DNA from: Streptococcus suis
GTDB lineage: Bacteria > Bacillota > Bacilli > Lactobacillales > Streptococcaceae
NCBI RefSeq assembly: GCF_016743335.1
Contig: NZ_WCJE01000002.1
Coordinates: forward strand, 62,001 to 126,000
DNA length: 64,000 nucleotides
Direction of reading: 5' to 3'
Positions 7,569-16,408 of this stretch are shown here, in pieces. Made by a program: the position numbers and the translations under genes. The first letter of the stretch is position 1; the number at the start of each line of letters is the position of its first letter. The notes below the pieces were generated by a model that was given only the letters and a program-made list of their open reading frames with translations, did not search any database and was not told the origin of the DNA.

Positions 7569-9766
7569 TAAATCCCCTCCCTTGCCATAATCGCACCTTG
7601 ATGCATATAGCTATTTTGAGCTAATTTTTCACCGTCCAAATAAACTGCCAACTCCTTATCCACCAAGGCAGACAGGAAGCGCTCAATATTTGCCAAACGA
7701 GCACTCAAGCTACTACCTCCATCACTTCCAGCCAAATCACCAGATGATGATAACAAATTTCGACGTACATCCACCGATGCACTTGAAGTCATATCATAAG
7801 CCAAGGACTGATTTTCAAAAGGCTTAGCAATTGCTCCAGCCATACCAGAAACGGTTCCCATCACATCCTTGAAACCAACTTGTAAGTTGGTATTTAAACC
7901 TTGCATGATAGCAAGACCAGCAGGTTTCAAGAGTACTCGGTCGTATGAGATAGGACCCTTGTTTTTCGCAATCCAATCAGCAATCCCTCCTACAAAACTT
8001 GTTACTTCTCCCCACATGGAGCGTAATCCGTTAACGAAACCGCTTAAAATTGCAGCACCAGCATCAAATAGGTCGATGTCCTCAACACCGCCTAGCAACT
8101 CAGCACCAATATCGAGTGCTACTTGACCAATATTCCCTAAAATGCTCAGAATTCCACTGATTAGAGTTGTTAAAATTTCCACACCAGCAGACAATATATC
8201 TGGTAATTTCGATAAAAGCATCGATAAAAACTCTCCCGCAAGCTCTAACGCTGTGGAAGTGAGTTGGGGTAATTCTTGAACTAATCCATTCACAATATTG
8301 ACGACAAATTCAACACCCATCTGTAAAATATCTGGAAGATTTTGTGTCAAAAAATCTATAAACATTCCGACCAATTCAATCGCTGCACTACCGATTTCAG
8401 GCAAACGCTCAACAATGCCCTGCACCAAATTAACAAGAATTTCGGAACCTTTTTCCAACATTTGAGGCAACGAGCCTTGAATAACTTCCGTAAAAGACCT
8501 AAAAATTTCTTGCGCCGATAACAGCAAGTTTGGAATATTTAAGATAATTCCATCAATGAGATTTAAAAGCAAGTCAGAACCCGCTTGTAACATCGTAGGT
8601 AAAAAGTTCGCAAATGCAACAACAAGATCAAGAAAAATATAGCTAAATGTTGTCAACAGGTCTGGAATAGCACTGATAATCCCTTGTCCGAGATTAGAAA
8701 GTAATTCTACGCCTGTTTGCATAAGTGTTGGAAACTCTTCGATAAACCACTGACGAAAGTTCGCTGTCAGACCTGTAACCAACATTTCAAACTCTGGTAA
8801 CCCTGTCTCAACTCCAATCACAAGACCAGACAACAGTGCCTTTCCTTGCTCCAAAATCAGAGGCATTGCCTCAGTGATAAACGTTCCAATCGCAGATGGC
8901 AAACCCTTGAATACATTCCCAACCATCGGAATAAAGTTTCCGAATAAAAAATTAGACGTTGTCGACGCTAAGGCTTGTAATTGTGGCGTGATATTCTCTC
9001 CCAAAGACAAACCTGCAAGTGTATTAGCCCAACTTGCCTTCATTGCAGCAAGCGAACCCGTGTAGGTATTCTCAGCCTCTGCAGCTGCTACACCTGTCAA
9101 TCCCATGCTTTCTTGGACAAGGTGGATAGCCTCTACCACATCCGCATAGTTACTGATATCAAACTTGCGACCCATAGCAGACGGCAAGCCCTCAGCAGTC
9201 GTCAACAAACGTTCCATTTCAGCCTTTGTGCCACCAAAGCCGAGTTTAAGATTATCCAGCATGGCATAGTTGCCACGGGCTAAACTTTGATAGGTCTGTT
9301 GGATGACACCGATATCGGTACCCATTTTAGCCGCATTGTCCGTCATATCCATGATAGCCACGTTTGCCATGTTGATGGCCTTGGTCGAATCACCACCAAG
9401 AGCCTGTTTCAGGCTAGCCCCCATGGACACTGCTTGTTCAGCGTAGGTGTTCGCGGATATACCAGCTTTATACGCTTCCTTGGCAAAATTCTTAGCAGAC
9501 TTTTGAGCGCCGTCATAGATAGTATCCAAACCACCAAAAGATTGTTGCAAATCAGCACCAGCTCCAAGAGCCGAACCGATAATTTTCCCAATCCCTGCAG
9601 CTGCAAGTGCTCCACTTAAAGCAGAGACGAGCGAGGCGCCAAGACTTGACCCGGCAGATCTACCTGCGCTATCAACTTCGCCACCCAATAATTTTGAAAT
9701 CGACCCGCTAATGCCTTTTGCAGACGGAACTATCTGCACATAAGCAGAACCCAAATCAGTCGCCAT
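7568..9766 (-). CDS. Tail tape measure protein
   Basis: 732 aa from ATG 9766 (GGAGGTGAGG just before; an upstream in-frame TTG is embedded in that site). N-terminal SAYVQIVPSAKGISGSISKLLGG is typical of tape measure proteins. The middle has repeated amphipathic hydrophobic segments of about 40 residues (IILNIPNLLLSAQEI, LVQELPQLTSTALEL, LLSKLPDILSAGVEI). Length scales with tail length at about 0.15 nm per residue in known phages, suggesting a tail near 110 nm. Confidence 0.9.
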   Translation of the reverse strand: MATDLGSAYVQIVPSAKGISGSISKLLGGEVDSAGRSAGSSLGASLVSALSGALAAAGIGKIIGSALGAGADLQQSFGGLDTIYDGAQKSAKNFAKEAYKAGISANTYAEQAVSMGASLKQALGGDSTKAINMANVAIMDMTDNAAKMGTDIGVIQQTYQSLARGNYAMLDNLKLGFGGTKAEMERLLTTAEGLPSAMGRKFDISNYADVVEAIHLVQESMGLTGVAAAEAENTYTGSLAAMKASWANTLAGLSLGENITPQLQALASTTSNFLFGNFIPMVGNVFKGLPSAIGTFITEAMPLILEQGKALLSGLVIGVETGLPEFEMLVTGLTANFRQWFIEEFPTLMQTGVELLSNLGQGIISAIPDLLTTFSYIFLDLVVAFANFLPTMLQAGSDLLLNLIDGIILNIPNLLLSAQEIFRSFTEVIQGSLPQMLEKGSEILVNLVQGIVERLPEIGSAAIELVGMFIDFLTQNLPDILQMGVEFVVNIVNGLVQELPQLTSTALELAGEFLSMLLSKLPDILSAGVEILTTLISGILSILGNIGQVALDIGAELLGGVEDIDLFDAGAAILSGFVNGLRSMWGEVTSFVGGIADWIAKNKGPISYDRVLLKPAGLAIMQGLNTNLQVGFKDVMGTVSGMAGAIAKPFENQSLAYDMTSSASVDVRRNLLSSSGDLAGSDGGSSLSARLANIERFLSALVDKELAVYLDGEKLAQNSYMHQGAIMAREGI

Positions 9767-10139
9767 GCTCCTCACCTCCAATCTCTATTTCTAGCGCACG
9801 CATAGCACGTTCAAACTCCTCACCAGATGAGAAGACCCTCTCTTCACGTTCCACTTTCGACCCTTCCAAGGCTTGAGCGACAGAGTTTGGACGATTCCGT
9901 CCAGCCTGTCCGTCCTTAGTTTTAGCCCAAAAGAGTAAGCGAACCGTATCATAGATACCTGCAAGTAGCAGAGTATCCAAGTCTTCCTTCTGACCAGATA
10001 AGACCTTCTTAATCCGTGATTTCTCGCTTAGCCCACAAGCGAAAACAGCTACCCGAGTTATAGGTAGCTGTCGATAATCATATATGCCATAAGTTTCAGC
10101 CAAATCACAGATAAGAGCATTCTCATCTACCGCAATCAT
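9756..10139 (-). CDS. Tail assembly chaperone, second part (DUF5361-like, gpT role)
   Basis: 127 aa if started at ATG 10139, whose ATGA overlaps the preceding stop. It can also be made as a fusion to the preceding protein by -1 frameshifting at 10157-10163, because the -1 frame after the slippery site runs without a stop into this frame. The sequence (FWAKTKDGQAGRNRPNSVAQAL) resembles DUF5361. In siphophages the fusion binds the tape measure before tail tube assembly. Confidence 0.8.
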   Translation of the reverse strand: MIAVDENALICDLAETYGIYDYRQLPITRVAVFACGLSEKSRIKKVLSGQKEDLDTLLLAGIYDTVRLLFWAKTKDGQAGRNRPNSVAQALEGSKVEREERVFSSGEEFERAMRALEIEIGGEEHGD

Positions 10140-10414
10140 TCTGGCGAGGATTGCGAGTTTTTTAAGTCTTTGACTTGTTCAAAGACATCCTTGATTTCAG
10201 CACCAAGAGCAAGAATAGGCACCAGTCCTTTTTCTGTACGGACATGCTCCTTGAGTTTCTTCGCTTCTTCACCGAGTAACAAATTGACAATCCGAATCAT
10301 GGCACTGCTGTCTCCAGCTTCTTCAGCAGCGATTGCCTCAAAAAGCTCATAGTTTTCCAAACGGTCTTGGTCAATGCTAAGCACAAGACCTGTACTAGTT
10401 TTTACTTCAAACAT
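10136..10414 (-). CDS. Tail assembly chaperone, first part (gpG role)
   Basis: 92 aa, GGAGG before ATG 10414. A small helical acidic protein between major tail protein and tape measure, the invariant position of the tail chaperone. It carries the slippery heptamer close to its 3' end, so a minority of ribosomes should make an extended G-T product of about 225 residues. Confidence 0.85.
   Translation of the reverse strand: MFEVKTSTGLVLSIDQDRLENYELFEAIAAEEAGDSSAMIRIVNLLLGEEAKKLKEHVRTEKGLVPILALGAEIKDVFEQVKDLKNSQSSPE
10157..10163 (-). promoter_or_regulatory. Programmed -1 ribosomal frameshift site A AAA AAC
   Basis: In the zero frame of the first chaperone gene the codons read TTA AAA AAC TCG, giving the classical heptamer A AAA AAC 19 bases before the stop codon. 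Slipping back one base continues CTC GCA ATC CTC GCC AGA ATG ATT, in frame with the next gene. Confidence 0.85.
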
Positions 10415-10424
10415 TCAAACCTCC

Positions 10425-11012
10425 TTACGATGACGATGGCGAGCTTATTCCTGTTGACTCGCTAGCTCCCTTAATGTACTCATAGTGTGTATTGCCTTTG
10501 CTATCTGGCAGAGCTTGGATAGTGGTTTCATAACCAGCCAAGTCACTGTCGGCGTAGGTAATCTCCCCAACCTCCAGCACCTTAGCATTTGGGATGACAA
10601 TCCGCTTCTTCGCACCATTTTTCAGCAGCATATCCACTACCAATGGATGCGTAGGCAATTCCTTAGAGTTGACCTCCACAGTAATCCCTGATGCAAGGTC
10701 GCCTTTCACATTTTCAGGACCATAGACCTCTTTTAAGACATCCACATTTAACACCTCAATGAGTGTGTAGGTAAATTTGTCTGATTTTCCTGTTTGAGGA
10801 GTATCAACCACATCACCGCCCCAGGCTTTCAGTTCTTCCGATTCACGAGTATCCTCGTTGGTCAACCCATCCTCTGAAATGTAGCCTAAGTTTTTAAAAG
10901 CTGTGTTTAGCTTAGTAGTCGCATTGGTCGGCAAGCTCGTTCCCGTTGGAGCTGAGGAAATCGCCCCAGCAATATCAGGTTTTGCCGATGACACAAGTTT
11001 TGCATCTGCCAT
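10425..11012 (-). CDS. Major tail protein
   Basis: 195 aa. N-terminal region (GTSLPTNATTKLNTAFKNLGYISEDGLTN) matches the phi13-type major tail protein family that polymerises into the tail tube. Rich in beta strands, no membrane segment. Located immediately before the chaperone pair and after the tail terminator gene. The C-terminus is Ser-rich and short. Confidence 0.9.
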   Translation of the reverse strand: MADAKLVSSAKPDIAGAISSAPTGTSLPTNATTKLNTAFKNLGYISEDGLTNEDTRESEELKAWGGDVVDTPQTGKSDKFTYTLIEVLNVDVLKEVYGPENVKGDLASGITVEVNSKELPTHPLVVDMLLKNGAKKRIVIPNAKVLEVGEITYADSDLAGYETTIQALPDSKGNTHYEYIKGASESTGISSPSSS

Positions 11013-11027
11013 TTAACAGTCTCCTTT

Positions 11028-11363
11028 TCAAAAATAAATAAAATCCACCACCGCCTGATAGCGATAGCGTTTGGTTTCCGTATCTGTAAAATTATAGTCC
11101 GAGTTCAACTCAACCCTGCTGATAGACGGCAATGCCACCATCTTCTCAACGGCTTGTTTGACCTCTTCATTCAAAAAGGCAGCCTCTTCCAAAGACTGCC
11201 CATAAGATTGTATCGCCAAAGTCGCTTGATTCAGATGGTTCTTCTTGCCACCGCTCGTCTTTTCAAAAATCACAAAACGCTCAGGCATTCCCTCCTGATG
11301 TTCCGTATAGACAGGCACAGAAAGATGCTCGGTTAAAAAGTTCAACGTGATGACTTCAATCAT
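11028..11363 (-). CDS. Tail completion/terminator protein
   Basis: 111 aa, the size and position (just before the major tail protein) of the tail terminator that stops tube growth and joins tail to head. Sequence RFVIFEKTSGGKKNHLNQATLAIQ is typical of streptococcal phage minor tail/capsid proteins of this class. It overlaps the previous gene by ATGA. Confidence 0.7.
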   Translation of the reverse strand: MIEVITLNFLTEHLSVPVYTEHQEGMPERFVIFEKTSGGKKNHLNQATLAIQSYGQSLEEAAFLNEEVKQAVEKMVALPSISRVELNSDYNFTDTETKRYRYQAVVDFIYF

Positions 11364-11599
11364 GACTTCACCGCCTTTAACAAGGTATTGTGCTTCTTGT
11401 TGTCCCGTTTAGCTTGAAAGCTATCCGCATAGACCATAGCGTTGGCACGAGTCTTACCGACATAGATATCCGATTCATATCCATCGCCTGCACGGTTTCG
11501 GATAGCATTTGCCTTGTCAGTCAAAACTGCCTGCATCTCAGGCGACTTTAACAAGTCACGGACACCTGCACGGTTCAACTTAAATTTCATGCTAGCCAT
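11360..11599 (-). CDS. Head-tail joining protein, HK97 gp10-like
   Basis: 80 aa with start at ATG 11599, preceded by AGGTGG; the longer open frame overlaps the previous gene. KSPEMQAVLTDKANAIRNRAGDGYESDIYVGKTRANAMV fits the gp10-like/minor capsid 2 pattern (helix then RAxxMVYA strand). Probably a neck component. Confidence 0.65.
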   Translation of the reverse strand: MASMKFKLNRAGVRDLLKSPEMQAVLTDKANAIRNRAGDGYESDIYVGKTRANAMVYADSFQAKRDNKKHNTLLKAVKS

Positions 11600-11930
11600 A
11601 TCGTTCCACCTGCACTTTCTTATTCCATTCAAGCGGGATCAGATGGTCAAGACCTTCCAGCGGTTCACCAACTGTTCGCCATCGCTGACCGAAAAAACGA
11701 ACTTCCTTGTTCGTCCAGTTGTGAACATCGCCTTTAGGAATTGCAAGAGTATAGACAACTTTTTTACCAGTCAGATTGATTTGATTGGTGATATCCTCAG
11801 TTGATGCAGGAGCAATCAAGACATTCTCAACCACAATCTCCACATCTGCAGTCTTTGGATGACCAAACGAATCCTTGCCAATAACCTGTTTGTCAATCAA
11901 GACAATCGGTATACCTTTAATCCGTCCCAT
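11592..11930 (-). CDS. Head closure/stopper protein
   Basis: 112 aa from ATG 11930 (GAGGGA upstream). Beta-rich; NWTNKEVRFFGQRWRTVGEPLEGLDHLIPLEWNKKVQVERYG is characteristic of the minor capsid 1/stopper family that closes the portal channel. Lies in the connector cluster and overlaps both neighbours. Confidence 0.65.
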   Translation of the reverse strand: MGRIKGIPIVLIDKQVIGKDSFGHPKTADVEIVVENVLIAPASTEDITNQINLTGKKVVYTLAIPKGDVHNWTNKEVRFFGQRWRTVGEPLEGLDHLIPLEWNKKVQVERYG

Positions 11931-12312
11931 AAATATCCCTCGCTCCAAAACGTTGTTTCTTCAATCCTAATCGCTTCAGCTCGCTATCTTTGATAAAGAG
12001 CCCTCCGCCAGGAACCAAAAACGAACCAGACACCGAATAACCAAGAGCTGACTCGTTAAATTGAGTCATAGGTTCTTGGTCTGTTGATGTCATGAGAGTA
12101 CGGGCGACCACATCTACCGTGACAGATTTGACAACAGAAGCAAAGACAGGATTGTCCGAAATCAACGCATCCAAATCCTTCCCGACTTTTTGAGCTTCAT
12201 AACGAATAGAGTTTGACACAACTTCAAGCAGGGCTTCTGCCCGCTCCGTTTCGTCAAATTTCAACACCCGCCACAAAGTTTCCAAATCGGATATTGTCGC
12301 AAAAGGAGTCAT
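11917..12312 (-). CDS. Head-tail connector adaptor (phage Gp19/Gp15-like)
   Basis: 131 aa. FATISDLETLWRVLKFDETERAEALLEVVSNSIRYEA is a helical start typical of Gp15/Gp19 adaptors that bind below the portal; the C-terminal SELKRLGLKKQRFGARDIYGTD is also family-like. First of four connector genes. Confidence 0.75.
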   Translation of the reverse strand: MTPFATISDLETLWRVLKFDETERAEALLEVVSNSIRYEAQKVGKDLDALISDNPVFASVVKSVTVDVVARTLMTSTDQEPMTQFNESALGYSVSGSFLVPGGGLFIKDSELKRLGLKKQRFGARDIYGTD

Positions 12313-12315
12313 AAG

Positions 12316-12540
12316 CTACTCCTCTTCATTCAGATTCTGGCTTTCTTGGTAAAGTTGCAACAACTCATCTTTATTCGCTTTCGGATTAAATTCAATCCCC
12401 AATTCGGTCAACATCGACTTCAATTCAGGCACTGTCGGAGTTTTTTGAACATCCTTCTCTTTAACTAGTTCCCAATCGCCTTTTAGTTCGCTATCTGTGA
12501 CAACAACCGCACCTGTTTCTTTATGTTTATAAATAGCCAT
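12316..12540 (-). CDS. Small phage protein with HeH/LEM-like helix pair
   Basis: 74 aa from ATG 12540 (AGGAGGTG 6 bases before); the longer frame overlaps the capsid gene. Residues 42-68 (TVPELKSMLTELGIEFNPKANKDELLQLY) match the HeH/LEM-type helix-extended-loop-helix seen after many phage capsid genes. Precise role in head assembly is unknown. Confidence 0.7.
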   Translation of the reverse strand: MAIYKHKETGAVVVTDSELKGDWELVKEKDVQKTPTVPELKSMLTELGIEFNPKANKDELLQLYQESQNLNEEE

Positions 12541-12550
12541 AGGGCACCTC

Positions 12551-13450
12551 CTAAGCTTGTTCGACACGAGCAAAGGCAGTTTCATCAAGGATACCCCAAC
12601 CGATAAACGCCTCTGTACGTAGCAAAATCTCATTGTAAGCTTTCAAATCACGACCTGAGCCATCTGGATCACCATACTCAATGATTTCCATCGGGATATT
12701 TTCAGCATACCCCCACTTAAATTTATTTTTAAAGTCGCCCACAATGGCATGGTCAGTCTTGGCAGTACCGACAGTCACGGTTAGCGTCTTGTTGATGTCA
12801 AGGTCCATGTTGAAGAAGTTATTTGGTCGCTGACCAAATCGGAATTCTGGGTACATAATACCATCAAATTTATCCTTGATTTTAGACATAGCCTGACCTG
12901 CAACTGGTGACATGGCAATACCGGTCACTTCGTTTCCGTTAATAACAATAGTTTGAACAGCTGCATCAATGTTGTCATCGATTTTATCTGCACTATAGGT
13001 AATAACATTTCCTGTAACTACACCATCAAAAGAATTAGTCGCTTTAAACGATGCATCTGTTAAAGATTTTGGTTCAAGACCATGTAATGCAGCGATGTCA
13101 AAAGCCTCTGCCATCTTTTTGGCGAATCCATCGGCATAGTGTTTCAAAAAGTCCAACTGCTTCTCTTCTGATGCGTATTTAAATTCATCAGTCAAACGGG
13201 CTTGATAGACAAACTTAAGTGGTTTGATTACTTTTGATGTGACCGTAGCTGAACCAGCTCCCTTTAACTCCCCTTCCCCAACAATCTGTGCATTACCATC
13301 CAGATTAAAGATGAATTGCTCGGTACCATTGAATGGAATTGGAGTTTGAGTCGATAGTTTAGCAAGAGTCGAATGACCTTGAACCTTCGACATAATTTCT
13401 TTTACTAATTCTGATTTAAAAAGTGTTCCAGCTTTCATAGATGTTGGCAT
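12551..13450 (-). CDS. Major capsid protein, HK97 fold
   Basis: 299 aa. MPTSMKAGTLFKSELVKEIMSKVQGHSTLAKLS followed by IPFNGTEQFIF is the N-arm of Gp5-like capsids, and IPMEIIEYGDPDGSGRDLKAYNEILLRTEAFIGWGI the P-domain end. It is preceded by a separate scaffold gene rather than a delta domain or protease, so no maturation protease is expected. Confidence 0.9.
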   Translation of the reverse strand: MPTSMKAGTLFKSELVKEIMSKVQGHSTLAKLSTQTPIPFNGTEQFIFNLDGNAQIVGEGELKGAGSATVTSKVIKPLKFVYQARLTDEFKYASEEKQLDFLKHYADGFAKKMAEAFDIAALHGLEPKSLTDASFKATNSFDGVVTGNVITYSADKIDDNIDAAVQTIVINGNEVTGIAMSPVAGQAMSKIKDKFDGIMYPEFRFGQRPNNFFNMDLDINKTLTVTVGTAKTDHAIVGDFKNKFKWGYAENIPMEIIEYGDPDGSGRDLKAYNEILLRTEAFIGWGILDETAFARVEQA

Positions 13451-13453
13451 AAA

Positions 13454-13912
13454 TTATTCTCCTTTATTTAGATCTTTTATAACGTCTCGCCATGCGGCGT
13501 CTTCGCCTTTTACTTCTGGCTCAATACTTTTAAGTGGTGGAATTGGAGTTTGTGGTTTCATGAGACTTGCAAAGCGTTCAGCATCAGCCGTAAGGCTTGC
13601 TTCATCTTCGCCCTGCAAACGATCAGCAAATTCAATAGGCAAGCCATATTTAAGAGCAATAGCCGTCTTCGTTTTCGCAGTTTCATAACCTGTAATAATT
13701 GACTTATACTCCTCGATTTGGCTTTCAAAATCAGCTGCAGTCTGATTTGATTTTGCGACCGTTTCTTTGAGCCCAGCGTTCTCCGCTTCCAACGTTGAAA
13801 CACGGGATTTCAGTTCGTCATAGTCAGCATATTGCTCTTTCAGACGATTTAAACGAGCCTTGATAATCGTATCTAGCTCTTCCTGTGTTTCGATTGCTTT
13901 AAATTCAGACAT
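13454..13912 (-). CDS. Capsid scaffolding protein
   Basis: 152 aa, acidic, with a coiled coil at 20-80 (LKSRVSTLEAENAGLKETVAKSNQTAADFESQIEEYKS) and a variable C-terminal tail (PLKSIEPEVKGEDAAWRDVIKDLNKGE) expected to bind the capsid protein. Sits 3 bases before the capsid gene. Confidence 0.82.
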   Translation of the reverse strand: MSEFKAIETQEELDTIIKARLNRLKEQYADYDELKSRVSTLEAENAGLKETVAKSNQTAADFESQIEEYKSIITGYETAKTKTAIALKYGLPIEFADRLQGEDEASLTADAERFASLMKPQTPIPPLKSIEPEVKGEDAAWRDVIKDLNKGE

Positions 13913-13992
13913 ATCAATGTCTCCTTTCTCCTGCTTTCCCGGCAGTTCGGTAATATTTTTTGCATTAAAAAAGTCAGGTCGCCCCTGTCCAC

Positions 13993-15405
13993 TTAATACC
14001 TAATCTGTTGCTTTTTCTTAGGCTTGGTTGTAGCACAAGCCCAATGTGCCAGCAAAGCACTGTCCATTAAACTAATATCCATATCGTCAAAATGCGAGCG
14101 ATAGCCAAAACCACCATTTGAGCCAATGTTCCGCTTGTCACAGTTGGTCACAACCTTTGCCAACGACGGTTGCCCGTTATGACAAATCGTGTGCTGGTAA
14201 ATTCCCTGCTCCCACATAGAGTTAGCAATGATGATTTCCTTGACGGTTGGCAAGATGACATTACGGATTTTAGAGTCTTTCAATTCCTCTTCTAACATCT
14301 TCTGCCCACTAGCTCCGTCAATGACAATCTGAGCCACATCTGCCTGCTTCAAAAAGGCTACCAGCCAGGCACTACCATTCCGCACAGATTGACAGTCGAT
14401 AGTTTCCACAAAAAATTGACTGTCTTCTGTCCGAACAGCAATAGACAAGGCTACGTTGGTGCCGTCCTGCCCAAACTTGATGCCAGCAAATAGCTTGCCA
14501 GTCAGCTTCGGCATATCGTCAATCTTGAGTGCGTTCCACTCAGTCTCAGATATAGCTGATTTCTGGTTGTAAGTCGGCCAGAAACCCAAACGCTGTACAT
14601 TATGGTCTAACTTGTCTTCGCCAAGCTCAGCCTCAATCTTCCTCTCGTTGAGATGATAGCCCATGGACGGATTAGAGTTGTACCATGCTGCTACATCGTC
14701 AATCTCTTTCTCTTGGTCCACAGACCATTCAGCCCAACCCGAATACTTACCCTTGCCAAACAGACAGGTCTCACGGTATTTGGTAAATACCGTACCGCTT
14801 GAAACGGGTGTCGGAGGAGTTCCACACATGATTGTCATCGGATTGTCCGAGTCTGTAACAGTGTACTTTAGAGCTGATTCCTGCTCTGTCGTGTACTCCT
14901 GCGCCTCGTCAATGATGAGTAGGTCAAATCCCTCACCAAGACCACCATTGGATGTTCTGGTACGAAACTGGACCACACCACCAGTCTCATAGAGTTCGAT
15001 TCGCTCCTGCCCCTTGGCTCGAATGGAATTAAAATCCTCACCGTCCACATAGCCCATCTTTTCCAGATAACGCTTGACCTTCTCAAAGGACGAATGCGAT
15101 GTAGAAATGCGATGGGCTGTGTGTAGGATATTCAGCCCATTGTGCAAGCCCCAAATCTCCAGCATATAGAGGATTTCAGACTTACCATTCCGACGTGGGA
15201 TTGAGTAACCAAACTTTTGATGTACCCACAGGCCATTCTTGTCGACAGCCATGATTGGATTGAGCAAATTGACCTGCCAAGCGTAGCAAGACAGACCTGT
15301 TCGCTCATAGAGTTCTATCGCTTCTTTGGCTTTAGAATTTCGTTTAACGTATTTGAGTATTACCGATTGAGTAGGATTTTGATTGCCAAGTTTCTTTCTT
15401 GCCAT
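13993..15405 (-). CDS. Terminase large subunit
   Basis: 470 aa, ATG 15405 after AAAGGAC. ATPase half: Walker A-like PRRNGKSE at 70-77, Walker B DLLIIDEAQ at 161-169. Nuclease half: FAGIKFGQDGT, VIDGASGQ and DISLMDSALLAH supply the likely acidic metal ligands. It packages DNA into proheads through the portal. Unusually it lies after portal and minor head genes, not before; a terminator-like hairpin separates it from the genes upstream. Confidence 0.92.
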   Translation of the reverse strand: MARKKLGNQNPTQSVILKYVKRNSKAKEAIELYERTGLSCYAWQVNLLNPIMAVDKNGLWVHQKFGYSIPRRNGKSEILYMLEIWGLHNGLNILHTAHRISTSHSSFEKVKRYLEKMGYVDGEDFNSIRAKGQERIELYETGGVVQFRTRTSNGGLGEGFDLLIIDEAQEYTTEQESALKYTVTDSDNPMTIMCGTPPTPVSSGTVFTKYRETCLFGKGKYSGWAEWSVDQEKEIDDVAAWYNSNPSMGYHLNERKIEAELGEDKLDHNVQRLGFWPTYNQKSAISETEWNALKIDDMPKLTGKLFAGIKFGQDGTNVALSIAVRTEDSQFFVETIDCQSVRNGSAWLVAFLKQADVAQIVIDGASGQKMLEEELKDSKIRNVILPTVKEIIIANSMWEQGIYQHTICHNGQPSLAKVVTNCDKRNIGSNGGFGYRSHFDDMDISLMDSALLAHWACATTKPKKKQQIRY

Positions 15406-15453
15406 ATTTTCGTCCTTTCAATCGTCTGCCTAGTTTTCTGTCATACGGCAGGA

Positions 15454-15485
15454 CAAAAAGAAACCGCCTCGAATTCGACACGGTT
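15454..15485 (-). terminator. Terminator-like hairpin before terminase gene
   Basis: Minus strand AACCGtG-TCG-AATT-CGA-GgCGGTT then TTTCTTTTT. One mismatch in the stem. Lies just past the stop at 15487, 49 bases before terL. Confidence 0.55.
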
Positions 15486-15486
15486 C

Positions 15487-15717
15487 CTATTGCATTTCTT
15501 CCAACAAAATAGCTTTACCAACTTCCAACATTCCTAATGCTTCCAGACTACTGTTTCTGCTGTAAGAGACGTTAATCTGATTATCTTTATTCAGGCTAAC
15601 GATAACGATTGATTCAATATTGGCAACAGTGTCTAATTCAGCCTTGAGGATGCCACGGCAGCCGACACCTCGTTCTTTGTTCTTTGCTAATTCATCAATA
15701 GTAACTACTTCGGCCAT
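15487..15717 (-). CDS. Unknown small phage protein, 76 aa
   Basis: ATG 15717 shares its A with the upstream stop (TGATG) and has GGAGG 5 bases before. The product (VVTIDELAKNKERGVGCRGILKAELDTVANIESIVIVSL) looks like a small alpha/beta protein. No family recognised. It lies between minor head and terminase genes. Confidence 0.6.
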   Translation of the reverse strand: MAEVVTIDELAKNKERGVGCRGILKAELDTVANIESIVIVSLNKDNQINVSYSRNSSLEALGMLEVGKAILLEEMQ

Positions 15718-15971
15718 CACTTCCTCCGTTTATACCATGGTTTCTTAAGCTGTTTGACTTCACGCTCTAACGTTTCAATCCGTTTTTCGTACTCTTCAAA
15801 CTTACGATTGATGGTCTGGATGTTTGTAGATTCAATGCCTTTCAGATTATCCAAACGATTTTCCAAACTATCAAGTCTAGCAACATGTCTATTCAATCTA
15901 AACATAATCCATTCCATACAATCCCATAATTCTTTGAATGGTTTGTATTTCTTTTTGATACGCTTGTTCAT
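15717..15971 (-). CDS. Coiled-coil protein with MNKRIKKK leader, 84 aa
   Basis: AGGAGG precedes ATG 15971. Residues 1-8 are MNKRIKKK, the same leader as in the genes at 20797-21066 and 22331-22729. The rest is helical with heptads (LDSLENRLDNLKGIES, RKFEEYEKRIETLEREVKQLKK) and a basic end. Function unknown. Confidence 0.65.
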   Translation of the reverse strand: MNKRIKKKYKPFKELWDCMEWIMFRLNRHVARLDSLENRLDNLKGIESTNIQTINRKFEEYEKRIETLEREVKQLKKPWYKRRK

Positions 15972-15991
15972 AGCATCCTCCTTTCCAGAAA

Positions 15992-16132
15992 TTATAATCT
16001 TTTAGTGACCTTACCGCACTTTTTGCAATAATAAAAATCAATCTTATAATGCCCTAAATCTTTGAACCAAAAATCATGAACACATAAGAAAGTCTTGACG
16101 AACCATTTTTTTATTTTACTTAGTTGGTACAT
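15992..16132 (-). CDS. Small CxxC protein, 46 aa
   Basis: Too short for routine gene calls, but ATG 16132 has a strong GGAGGGAGT site and the frame is complete. A Cys-His pair (LCVHDFW) and a later CKKCGK could together bind zinc. Similar tiny zinc-ribbon-like proteins occur in phage genomes; role unknown. Confidence 0.6.
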   Translation of the reverse strand: MYQLSKIKKWFVKTFLCVHDFWFKDLGHYKIDFYYCKKCGKVTKRL

Positions 16133-16154
16133 ACTCCCTCCTTTTTTTTGCAAC

Positions 16155-16181
16155 AAAAAAGCACTCGATATCTCGAATGCT
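16155..16181 (-). terminator. Intrinsic terminator after portal-MuF-small gene unit
   Basis: Minus strand AGCATTCGA-GATA-TCGAGTGCT followed by TTTTTTG; the 9-bp stem (one G-T pair) overlaps the stop codon of the 73-aa gene. Confidence 0.8.
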
Positions 16182-16402
16182 TAGTAAAATACGTTTTCTG
16201 GATCTGGCTCAATCGGGACGCCACTGTCTATTGCTTTTTGGAGGTCGCCAATAGCTGACTCCAAACAATTTTTCCAATAAATTGGGTAATCGTGAGGTTC
16301 CCACAAAAAAACATTGTCCAATGAGTGTTCGCCAAATTTTTCAAGATAAATTTCTACTTTCTCGTCATATTTTTGACGAAGTTGTTGATGTAATTGATCC
16401 AT
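16181..16402 (-). CDS. Small acidic protein after MuF-peptidase gene, 73 aa; candidate partner/immunity
   Basis: Starts 6 bases after the MuF gene ends and finishes inside a terminator, so it is tied to that gene. It is helical and acidic (YDEKVEIYLEKFGEHSLDNVFLWEPHDYPIYWKNCLESAIGDL, EPDPENVFY end). Polymorphic MuF toxins are often followed by a small immunity gene; that role is inferred here from position only. Confidence 0.55.
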   Translation of the reverse strand: MDQLHQQLRQKYDEKVEIYLEKFGEHSLDNVFLWEPHDYPIYWKNCLESAIGDLQKAIDSGVPIEPDPENVFY

Positions 16403-16408
16403 AACTTG

